A stretch of DNA of 10,481 bases, taken from positions 1 to 10,481 of the forward strand of contig DAOVKF010000048.1 of assembly GCA_030631915.1 (NCBI GenBank). Reading direction: 5' to 3'. A model generated the notes under the pieces. It worked only from the letters and a program-made list of their open reading frames with translations, made no database searches and was not told the origin of the DNA. The DNA comes from Candidatus Omnitrophota bacterium (lineage in GTDB: Bacteria; Omnitrophota; Gorgyraeia; Tantalellales; Tantalellaceae). A program made the translations under genes and the position numbers. How positions within the stretch are numbered: position 1 is the first letter of the stretch; each line of letters begins with the position of its first letter. Of this stretch, positions 1-6,243 are shown in pieces.

Positions 1-110
1 CACACGTTACTACAATTCCGACGCGGCCGAGCCTGGAAAAATAAAGTTTAAACGGACACCATAGGTTGTAGAAGTTTACAAGCTTCTGTACGGAATACCC
101 CGGAGCAGCC
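1..110. other. Non-coding sequence downstream of the phosphatase gene
   Basis: No gene is recognisable. On the minus strand a short imperfect stem (GTA and GAAG against CTTC and TAC, about 67-90) follows the phosphatase stop, but it is bulged and lacks a U-run, so I do not call it a terminator. An AT-rich stretch covers 36-52. Confidence 0.4.
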
Positions 111-2021
111 TCACGTGCGGATGGCGACAACGGTTATGTCGTCATGCTGCTCTGCCTTACCTCCGTATTCCGCCACACGCTTATGTATCGTCTCCACGAC
201 CTCTCTCGCGGAATTCCCCTTCAGTCCCTTTGCCAGTTCCACAAGCCGGTCCTGTTCGAACATTTCCTTTTTCGTGTTCATGGCTTCGGTAACACCGTCG
301 GTATACAGGATAAAAACACTCCCTGGTTCGTATTCCACCTGCCCTTCGTCAAAATCCCCCTCCATAAGCCCCAGCGGCAGACCTTCCTCCACGTCCAGAA
401 GTCTCACATTTCCGTCCGGTTCCACGAGAAGCGTGGGAAGATGTCCTCCGGCGGCGAACCTTGAGATATGCCTGCGGGTATCAAATATCATATAGGTAAG
501 CGTCACGAACATACCGCTCGACCCGTCGGAGACAAGCCTGTCATTGACGTTTCTGAGCACTTCGGCCGCGGTCCCGTGTTTCGCGAAAGACTTAAAAACG
601 CTTACGACCTTGGCCATGAAAAGCGCCGCCGGAACGCCTTTCCCGGACACGTCCCCGACCATTACCCCTACGCTTGTCCCGTCCAGCTGGACAATATCAT
701 ACAGATCGCCGCCGACCTGCCGCGCCGTCAGCATCCGCGCGTATATCTCAAGTCCCCCTGTGTCAGGGATCTCTCCGGGCAGAAAACTCTCCTGGATATC
801 CTTTGCTATATAAAGCTCTTTTTCCAGTAATTCCCGTTTCCTGGTCTCATCCAGATACTTCCTGAACGTAAAGAACATATAGACACCGACCATGGTAACT
901 GAAGGATAAATAACGTCTATCCATACTCTCAGCAGACAAAAACATAATACCGCTATACCCAGGTATGCCGCAAGGATCAGGACGATCGATAAGAACGCGG
1001 ACCTTTTGCGGCTTCTCACCGTAAAGTAACCGGTCAAAAGCCACAGAACAATGAGAAGAGGAAGATTCCACCACCGGGACAGCCTGCACAGAAAATCCTT
1101 CTGCACTATGCTGTTGTATATACTGGCATGGACCCCCACTCCCGGATACAGGGGCTCACACGGGGATGGATGCGCGTCAGGGGACGCGGTAGCGGTAAAC
1201 CCCACAAAGCATACCGTATCCTTTAACTCATCGAGGGCGACAGCCGGTTCCTGCTGAATTAAACCGGACAGGTGCGACTGCAGTATATCCACGTAAGAAT
1301 AATGGCGGAACGCCTTTCCCCATCTTGCCGGGTAATTCACGAGCATGGTCGAACGGCCTTCCAGCGGTATCACAAAATTTTTCCCGGCGGTCATTCTCCT
1401 CCCCGGGACGATACCTGCCGGGTTGAACGACAGGCCGAGGTCGTTCAACGCTGCCAGGACCGTTAAATAAGGATAAAATTTTCCTTTATACTCGATAAAC
1501 GGGATAATATGCCGCACCTTGCCGTCCATATCAGGCTCGATATTTATGAATCCCGTGCCCTTTGCAGCGCTCTTTAAAACATCTATCAGCGGGGCGATAA
1601 ACCTGCTGGCCGAGACGCATCTCTTGCAGGAGCGGCCGGACTTGAGCTCAAAGATATAAGGTAAATAGACGTTCCCGGCCTCCTTTACGGCGGCGGCAAA
1701 CCCCTCATCGTCCTCTGTCTTTTCGCTGAAAAAAACATCAAAGACAACGGTCCTGACACCGGCTGACTTCAATGCTTTGAGCAAAAGCGCGTGATATTTT
1801 CTGGGGATAGGCCATTCGCCCAGTTTCTCTATAGTGTCGTCCCCTATGTGTATGATGACTATTTCATTGTCCACGGCCTGCGGAGGCCTGATCTTGAAAC
1901 GGAAATCCAGGGCGCTGTATTCAAACTCGTCAAAGACCCTGGAATAGGAAAGGAAAAGTAACAGGACGGTTACAAAAAAGCCTAAGGCGGAATATATTAT
2001 CTTGCTTCGATCATAATTCAT
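111..2021 (-). CDS. CHASE2-domain sensor PP2C/SpoIIE-type serine phosphatase
   Basis: A 636-residue membrane sensor phosphatase. Residues about 10-26 form an N-terminal membrane segment. Residues about 30-310 form an extracytoplasmic CHASE2 sensor, with the hallmark WPIPR at 70-74 followed by AGVRTVVFDVFF at 87-98. Three further membrane segments lie at about 318-336, 342-363 and 367-386. A short helical linker with a coiled-coil look (390-412) leads to a SpoIIE/RsbU-like PP2C domain. The metal-binding motifs of that family are all present: GGDLYD at 437-442, GDVSGKG at 456-462, AGGHLP at 524-529, YTDGVTEA at 573-580 and DDIT at 627-630, so it should be active. Family knowledge says such enzymes dephosphorylate a STAS-domain protein, and one is encoded about 2.5 kb upstream (4506-4850). 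The gene starts 23 bp after mlaD with no strong Shine-Dalgarno, so it is probably translated from the same message. The input signal is unknown. Cys132 and Cys135 form a CxxC in the sensor. Confidence 0.93.
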   Translation of the reverse strand: MNYDRSKIIYSALGFFVTVLLLFLSYSRVFDEFEYSALDFRFKIRPPQAVDNEIVIIHIGDDTIEKLGEWPIPRKYHALLLKALKSAGVRTVVFDVFFSEKTEDDEGFAAAVKEAGNVYLPYIFELKSGRSCKRCVSASRFIAPLIDVLKSAAKGTGFINIEPDMDGKVRHIIPFIEYKGKFYPYLTVLAALNDLGLSFNPAGIVPGRRMTAGKNFVIPLEGRSTMLVNYPARWGKAFRHYSYVDILQSHLSGLIQQEPAVALDELKDTVCFVGFTATASPDAHPSPCEPLYPGVGVHASIYNSIVQKDFLCRLSRWWNLPLLIVLWLLTGYFTVRSRKRSAFLSIVLILAAYLGIAVLCFCLLRVWIDVIYPSVTMVGVYMFFTFRKYLDETRKRELLEKELYIAKDIQESFLPGEIPDTGGLEIYARMLTARQVGGDLYDIVQLDGTSVGVMVGDVSGKGVPAALFMAKVVSVFKSFAKHGTAAEVLRNVNDRLVSDGSSGMFVTLTYMIFDTRRHISRFAAGGHLPTLLVEPDGNVRLLDVEEGLPLGLMEGDFDEGQVEYEPGSVFILYTDGVTEAMNTKKEMFEQDRLVELAKGLKGNSAREVVETIHKRVAEYGGKAEQHDDITVVAIRT

Positions 2022-2044
2022 GCCGGGTTAACTGAAATACGCGT

Positions 2045-2659
2045 TCACTCACCCTTGAAAAGAAGTTTCCATGGATGGCTTTTCACATCCTCGCTGAATT
2101 CCTTGAAATTCTGGGCCGTGGATTCCATGTTGGCGACAATATTGTCGATGCCCTGGCGGTTATCCGTGACCACCCCGTTAACATTGGAAGCCAGAGACCT
2201 GATCTCCTGCAGAGTGCTGTCCAGGCCATCCGCTATCTTATCCGCTTTCTTCATAAGTTCCCGCATCTGGATGGGATCCTCGCTCGCGACCGTGTCCCGC
2301 GGTTCAAGGAAATCAGGGGACCCGCCCGGCGTGATACCCACATACGCGTCCCCGACAAAGCCCGCCGTCCCGATATACGCGATGGAATCCTTCCGGACCC
2401 GGACGCCCCGGTTCAGAAGAAGAAGGCATTCCACCCTGGTATCCGGATCATACATGAACTTTATGGACTTTACGCGGCCGGCTTCTATGCCCGAAAGTTT
2501 CACGACCGCGTCCTCTTTAAGGTCACCGGCATACCTGAAATATGTCTTGAGGGGATACGTCCCGGTCTGAAAACTGGCGGTCCTGGCGAAAAATATTACG
2601 CCGACCGCGACCGCGGCTAAAATGACTATGCCTGTTTTGATCTCATTGGAAAGTCTCAT
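2045..2659 (-). CDS. mlaD: MCE/MlaD-family lipid-transport substrate-binding protein
   Basis: A 204-residue protein with one N-terminal membrane anchor (about residues 8-26) and an MCE domain (about 36-115). It matches the MlaD family in its GVKLSG-like VVKLSGIEAGRV stretch (about 52-63) and in IGTAGFVGDAYVGI (about 96-109). The tail (about 130-195) is predicted helical and ends in HPWKLLFKG, an ending I recognise from MlaD-like proteins. E. coli MlaD is about 183 residues, so the length fits. In the family, MlaD forms a periplasmic hexamer on the MlaFE ABC transporter and passes phospholipid between membranes. The start is supported by an AGGAG seven bases upstream. It follows mlaF by 35 bp and precedes the CHASE2 phosphatase by 23 bp. 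No mlaC or mlaA is visible in the window. Confidence 0.93.
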   Translation of the reverse strand: MRLSNEIKTGIVILAAVAVGVIFFARTASFQTGTYPLKTYFRYAGDLKEDAVVKLSGIEAGRVKSIKFMYDPDTRVECLLLLNRGVRVRKDSIAYIGTAGFVGDAYVGITPGGSPDFLEPRDTVASEDPIQMRELMKKADKIADGLDSTLQEIRSLASNVNGVVTDNRQGIDNIVANMESTAQNFKEFSEDVKSHPWKLLFKGE

Positions 2660-2694
2660 CTTCCGCTCCTGTTATGTTGTAAATTACCGTTTTC

Positions 2695-3495
2695 CTATCC
2701 GGTCAACTGCTCCAGATAGTCGTCTTTCTGCTGAAAAAAACTTATCGGACCGTCGAAACTGCCGTTAATGAACTGCCGGACCGTCTGGTTGGCGGAATTC
2801 CTTATTTCTTCAGGCGTTCCCACCTCAAGGACCTTTCCTTCATGCAACATGGCGATCCTGTCCGCTATGCCCATAACGCTTTTCATGTCATGAGTGACCA
2901 CAACGCTGGTTATCGAGAGTTTCCGGGAAAGATCGACAATAAGCCTGTCAATAACAGCCGCCATAATGGGGTCAAGCCCTGCCGTGGGTTCATCGTAAAA
3001 AATGATCTGGGGATCCATGGCTATGGCCCGGGCAAGACCTACCCTCTTTTTCATGCCTCCGGATATCTCACTGGGCATCAGGTCCTCAAACCCTCTTAAC
3101 CCTACCAGCTCGAGTTTCATGGTGACCATGATATCAATGATGTTCTTTTCCAGTACGGTATGTTCACGGAGCGGAAGGCTGACGTTCTCGCCCACGGTCA
3201 TGGAATCAAAAAGAGCCGATGACTGGAAAGACATGCCTATCTTTTTTCTTATTTCGTCCAGCTGAGCGCCCTCAAGGCCGGTAATATCCGTTCCCAGAAG
3301 ACATACTTTCCCGGACGTGGGTTTAAGATTGCCTATTATGTGCCGGAGCAGCGTGCTTTTACCGCAGCCGGACCCGCCCATGATGACAAAGGTCTCGCCT
3401 TTGCTTATTTTCAGGTTAACGCCGTTAAGGACGGTCCTGTCGCCGAACTTTTTGACCAGGTCCGTTACCTCTATAACAGTTTCTCTTTCTTCCAT
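2695..3495 (-). CDS. mlaF: Mla-type ABC transporter ATP-binding protein
   Basis: A 266-residue ABC ATPase of the MlaF/Ttg2A type. Walker A is GGSGCGKST at 40-48, the Q-loop glutamine is Q91, the signature is SGGMKKR at 145-151, Walker B is IIFYDEP at 164-170, and the switch histidine is H202 in VTHD. The SGGMKKRVGLARA form of the signature is typical of MlaF rather than of importers in general. It would energise phospholipid movement through MlaE. The C-terminal tail beyond about residue 240 (FINGSFDGPISFF) resembles the MlaF tail that reaches the neighbouring subunit. The start has only a weak upstream G-rich stretch (GGGG about 15 bases away). A small hairpin lies 16 bases upstream and a repeat element separates the gene from mlaE, so translation may differ from that of mlaE. 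Confidence 0.95.
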   Translation of the reverse strand: MEERETVIEVTDLVKKFGDRTVLNGVNLKISKGETFVIMGGSGCGKSTLLRHIIGNLKPTSGKVCLLGTDITGLEGAQLDEIRKKIGMSFQSSALFDSMTVGENVSLPLREHTVLEKNIIDIMVTMKLELVGLRGFEDLMPSEISGGMKKRVGLARAIAMDPQIIFYDEPTAGLDPIMAAVIDRLIVDLSRKLSITSVVVTHDMKSVMGIADRIAMLHEGKVLEVGTPEEIRNSANQTVRQFINGSFDGPISFFQQKDDYLEQLTG

Positions 3496-3510
3496 GTTCT
3501 ATTCTGCCCC

Positions 3511-3535
3511 GGGAGCCGCTTTTGGCGGCTAACCC
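3511..3535 (-). other. Hairpin in the mlaF leader
   Basis: Six-base inverted repeat: AGCCGC at 3514-3519 pairs with GCGGCT at 3525-3530 around a 5-base loop. It is flanked by GGG (3511-3513) and CCC (3533-3535), which can extend the stem past a two-base bulge. It lies 16 bases before the mlaF start on the transcript. There is no U-run after it on the minus strand, so it is not an intrinsic terminator. It could affect message stability or mlaF translation. Confidence 0.5.
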
Positions 3536-3547
3536 TTAACTTTGTTC

Positions 3548-3619
3548 GCGGCCGGCCTGTCCCGCCTGTCCCGCCTGTCCCGAGCGAAGCCGAGGGAAGC
3601 GAAGTCGAGGGGAGGCCGC
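3548..3619. repeat. 72-bp compound short repeat between mlaE and mlaF
   Basis: A low-complexity element with clear internal order. The unit GCCTGTCCC occurs three times in tandem (3555-3581). It is followed by two copies of a 13-mer, AGCGAAGYCGAGG, at 3583-3595 and 3598-3610, differing at one base. The block is bounded by GCGGCC (3548-3553) and its reverse complement GGCCGC (3614-3619). It ends seven bases before the mlaE stop codon and contains no gene. It resembles dispersed repeats I associate with genomes of uncultured bacteria; that is recollection, not a search result. Confidence 0.75.
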
Positions 3620-3625
3620 TCCTAC

Positions 3626-4423
3626 TTACATCTCCGAGAAGAAAAACACGCCCGTCAGGACGCAATCTATGAGTATGATCATGATAAAACTGATCACAAC
3701 GCTCATGGTCGTGGCTTTGCCGACCCCTTCGGCTCCGCCGCGGGTATCCAGCCCCACATAACAGGCTATCATGGAAATGGCCGTGCCGAACACCACGCTC
3801 TTAATAAGGCCTGTCCAGACATCCTTAAATTCCATAAGATCAAAGGAAAAACTGAGATATCTGTACATATTGATCTGAAGGTTAAAAACACCGACGATCA
3901 ATCCGCCCAGTATGCCAACCATATCGGCCATTACGGTAAGACAGGGCATCATTATAAGAAGCGCCAGAAAGCGCGGGACCACGAGAAACCTGACAGGATC
4001 AAGGGCGATCGTCTCCAGCGCCTCTATCTGCTCGGAGACCTTCATTGTGCCCAGTTCCGCCGCTATGGCCGAACCCACCCTGCCGGCCACGACCAGGGCG
4101 ACAAAGACCGGGCCCAGTTCCCTTGCCATGCTTATGCTTACCATCGGAGCCACATAAATGACGGCCCCGAGCTGTTTAAGCTGATAGGCGCTCTGCATGG
4201 CGATCACGATGCCGGTGAAAAGAGAGATGAAAAAAACGATCACGACAGATTGAACCCCGGCAAAGACCATCTGCTGGAAGATGCTCTGACGGCCGGCGGT
4301 TTTTCCCTTGAAAGGTCCGACAACGATCCACCATAGCGTATTGCCGAAAAGCGCTAAAATGCCGCGGACCTGGCGGATAAGATCCAGAGCGGTCTCACCT
4401 GTTACAGCTATCGGATTGCGCAT
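3626..4423 (-). CDS. mlaE: MlaE-family ABC transporter permease
   Basis: A 265-residue integral membrane protein with the full length of the MlaE family. An amphipathic N-terminal helix (about 12-40) precedes membrane segments at about 55-76, 90-113, 146-182 and 200-224, and a final one at 240-262. Family motifs are plain: GRVGSAIAAELGTMKVSEQI at 114-133, which contacts the ATPase, and GLDTRGGAEGVGKAT at 224-238. It would form the homodimeric transmembrane core of the MlaFEDB phospholipid transporter. A GGAGG lies 12 bases before the ATG, slightly long but the only plausible start. It is separated from the upstream STAS gene by 82 bp containing a hairpin, and from mlaF by 130 bp containing a repeat. 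These are the largest gaps within the envelope operon. Confidence 0.95.
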   Translation of the reverse strand: MRNPIAVTGETALDLIRQVRGILALFGNTLWWIVVGPFKGKTAGRQSIFQQMVFAGVQSVVIVFFISLFTGIVIAMQSAYQLKQLGAVIYVAPMVSISMARELGPVFVALVVAGRVGSAIAAELGTMKVSEQIEALETIALDPVRFLVVPRFLALLIMMPCLTVMADMVGILGGLIVGVFNLQINMYRYLSFSFDLMEFKDVWTGLIKSVVFGTAISMIACYVGLDTRGGAEGVGKATTMSVVISFIMIILIDCVLTGVFFFSEM

Positions 4424-4449
4424 GGATGACCGTATCCTCCTCTTCCGTT

Positions 4450-4487
4450 CCCGGCTCTTGCGCCGGTTACAGGGCCAAAGAGCCGGG
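4450..4487 (-). other. Intergenic hairpin between STAS gene and mlaE
   Basis: A perfect 10-bp inverted repeat, CCCGGCTCTT at 4450-4459 and AAGAGCCGGG at 4478-4487, with an 18-base loop. On the minus strand the 3' arm is followed by AACGGAAG, not by a U-run, so it does not look like a terminator for the operon. It may be a processing or stability element that sets the ratio of the STAS protein to the transporter. The run of T that could serve a terminator lies on the plus-strand side, where there is no gene to terminate. Confidence 0.55.
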
Positions 4488-4505
4488 GTTTTGCCTGCAC
4501 CCCTG

Positions 4506-4850
4506 CTACGAACCGCTCTGAAAAGAACCTATAGCGGCGGTTTCCTCATCGAATATATCGAACAGTTTGGTCAATTTGGTTATCTCAAAAAGCCCCCGGA
4601 CCTTGGACGAAAGATTGGTCAGTTTCAACTTTCCGCCGTAAGAGCGCAGTTTTTTCAGGATCTCCACAAACGTTGCCAGACCGGACGAATCCACATAACT
4701 TACGTCGCCAAGGTTTATGACCACCTTCTCTTTCCTGTCCTTTATCAGCTCATCGAAAAACTTCTTGATATCGGGTGAAGTATTTATATCAATGTCGCCT
4801 TTCACAAAAACGACCGATACCCCGCTTTTATCTTCAAGCTTTACCTGCAT
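4506..4850 (-). CDS. STAS-domain protein (anti-sigma factor antagonist or MlaB-like)
   Basis: A 114-residue single-domain STAS protein. GDIDINTSPDIKKF (18-31) and the phosphorylation loop VDSSGLATF (53-61) match the RsbV/SpoIIAA family. By alignment with B. subtilis SpoIIAA, Ser55 is the phosphorylation site. GGKLKLTNLSSKVRGLFEITKL (72-93) is the usual C-terminal half. In RsbV-type systems the unphosphorylated form binds the RsbW kinase and frees a sigma factor. In E. coli the STAS protein MlaB instead binds MlaF and activates the phospholipid transporter. This gene sits between an RsbW-like kinase (12 bp upstream) and mlaE, so both roles are possible; the intact DSSG favours regulation by phosphorylation. 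The start has a GGAGG six bases upstream. Confidence 0.93.
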   Translation of the reverse strand: MQVKLEDKSGVSVVFVKGDIDINTSPDIKKFFDELIKDRKEKVVINLGDVSYVDSSGLATFVEILKKLRSYGGKLKLTNLSSKVRGLFEITKLTKLFDIFDEETAAIGSFQSGS

Positions 4851-4862
4851 AACATCCTCCGT

Positions 4863-5282
4863 CTACAACCTTTTTTTCAGATATTTCGTCATAACGACCC
4901 TTCTGCCGCCATTCTCATATCTGACCCGGTCCATCAGGTGCCTAATAAGGTATATCCCCCGGCCGCTTTCCTTCAGCAGGTTTTCTTCAAGGGTCGGATC
5001 AGGCAGGCTATCAGGATCAAAGCCCTCTCCTTCGTCCTCCACGCTTATGGTCACCTGCTCAAAAGTTATCTCCGTTTCCACTATCACCTTTTTGTCCGGA
5101 TGCAGCCTGTTCCCGTGTAACATGGCGTTGCGAAGCGCCTCTTCAAACCCCGCCTGAACGTCAAATAAGGTCTCCTCTCCGATACCCCGGTCCTTCAGTA
5201 TATCGATCAGCTCTCTGCTTGCCTTTTTCAGAAGACGGCTGTCATTGGTGATCTGGAGCTTTGTCCTCAACGCCTCTGTCAT
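4863..5282 (-). CDS. RsbW-like serine kinase / anti-sigma factor (GHKL ATPase)
   Basis: A 139-residue protein consisting of one HATPase_c (GHKL) domain of the RsbW/SpoIIAB class. The N-box is FEEALRNAMLHGN at 46-58, the G1 box DEGEGFDP at 83-90 and the G2 box SGRGIYLI at 106-113. All ATP-contact motifs are intact, so it should bind ATP and phosphorylate a STAS partner, most obviously the protein encoded 12 bp downstream. Classical members also bind and inhibit a sigma factor, but none is encoded in this window. Its ATG overlaps the accA stop in an ATGA, which implies translational coupling to accA. An upstream AAGGA abuts the start and a GGAG lies further up. Confidence 0.93.
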   Translation of the reverse strand: MTEALRTKLQITNDSRLLKKASRELIDILKDRGIGEETLFDVQAGFEEALRNAMLHGNRLHPDKKVIVETEITFEQVTISVEDEGEGFDPDSLPDPTLEENLLKESGRGIYLIRHLMDRVRYENGGRRVVMTKYLKKRL

Positions 5283-6232
5283 TCCTTATATACTCCGATA
5301 TCCCTGTATTTTCTATATCTTTCTTCCAGGAGCTCGTCTGTTGTCAGACCGGAAAGCGCTTCCAGGCTCTTCTTCAGTATCTTCTTTATCTCTTTCGCCG
5401 TGCTTTCCGGGTCTCTGTGCGCTCCTCCCGGCGGCTCGGTGACCATGCCATCTATGACCGCCAGCTTCAACAATTCAGGCGCTGTAAGCCTCAGGGCCAC
5501 AGCGGCAGAAGAGGCCTTGGTGCGGTCCTTCCAGAGAATGGCGGCGCATCCTTCCGGGGAAATAACGGAATAATAGGCGTTCTCCAGGACAAAAACCCTG
5601 TCTCCCACCCCTATGCCGAGGGCCCCGCCTGAGCCTCCTTCCCCTATGACAAACACGATGACAGGCACTTTCAGGCCGGCCATTTCCCGCAGATTATACG
5701 CGATCGCTTCGGCCTGGCCCCTTTCTTCCGCGCCAACGCCGGGATACGCTCCCGGGGTATCTATAAACGTGACCACCGGGATACCGAACTTCTCCGCCAG
5801 ACGCATGATCCTCATGGCCTTGCGGTAACCTTCGGGATGGGCGCAGCCAAAGTTCCTCTGCAGGTTCTCCTTTGTATCCCGCCCTTTCTGATGGCCGATC
5901 ACCATCAACCTCCGGCCGTTCATGCGCGCGAGTCCCGTTATCATGGCCCGGTCGTCGCCAAAATGCCTGTCCCCGCGGATCTCGATAAAATCATCCATGA
6001 GCATATGGATATAATCCAGTGTATACGGACGGTCCGGATGGCGCGCGAGCTGGACTTTCTGCCAGGACGTCAGGTTCTCAAAAACATCTTTTCTCAGGCA
6101 CTCCAGCCTATTGGTAAGGTTCGTGATCTCACCGGAAAGATCGATATCCTTTTCTTGCGTGAAACTCTTAAGTTCCTCTATCTTTCTTTCCAGTTCAATA
6201 ACAGGTTTTTCAAACTCCAGTTCTATCGCCAT
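5279..6232 (-). CDS. accA: Acetyl-CoA carboxylase carboxyltransferase subunit alpha
   Basis: A 317-residue AccA, close to the 319 of E. coli. With AccD it forms the carboxyltransferase that moves the carboxyl group from biotinylated AccB to acetyl-CoA, giving malonyl-CoA, the committed step of fatty-acid synthesis. The N-terminal helix MAIELEFEKPVIELERKIEE is typical. The crotonase-like core holds GRDTKENLQRNFGCAHPEGY (117-136), FIDTPGAYPGVGAEERGQAEAI in parts (156-177) and GEGGSGGALGI (197-207), the oxyanion-hole region. A TTG five codons upstream (6247) would overlap the previous stop. I prefer the ATG at 6232 because it has GGGGCGAAG just before it and matches family N-termini. It lies 11 bp after the L,D-transpeptidase and overlaps the RsbW-like gene. 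accD, accB and accC are not in the window. Confidence 0.97.
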   Translation of the reverse strand: MAIELEFEKPVIELERKIEELKSFTQEKDIDLSGEITNLTNRLECLRKDVFENLTSWQKVQLARHPDRPYTLDYIHMLMDDFIEIRGDRHFGDDRAMITGLARMNGRRLMVIGHQKGRDTKENLQRNFGCAHPEGYRKAMRIMRLAEKFGIPVVTFIDTPGAYPGVGAEERGQAEAIAYNLREMAGLKVPVIVFVIGEGGSGGALGIGVGDRVFVLENAYYSVISPEGCAAILWKDRTKASSAAVALRLTAPELLKLAVIDGMVTEPPGGAHRDPESTAKEIKKILKKSLEALSGLTTDELLEERYRKYRDIGVYKE

Positions 6233-6243
6233 CTTCGCCCCGT

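Noticed and set aside
46..53. 8-bp palindrome GTTTAAAC
   Set aside because: An isolated AT-rich 8-mer palindrome is expected by chance in 10 kb and has no partner site nearby.
67..90. Terminator after the phosphatase gene
   Set aside because: The stem is short and bulged, and no U-run follows on the minus strand.
3555..3610. CRISPR array
   Set aside because: The repeated units are 9 and 13 bases and nearly contiguous, with no spacer structure and no cas genes.
3542..4336. A 264-codon open frame on the plus strand opposite mlaE
   Set aside because: It is antisense to a clear mlaE, its composition is an out-of-frame shadow rich in His, Lys and Asp, and it has no family motif.
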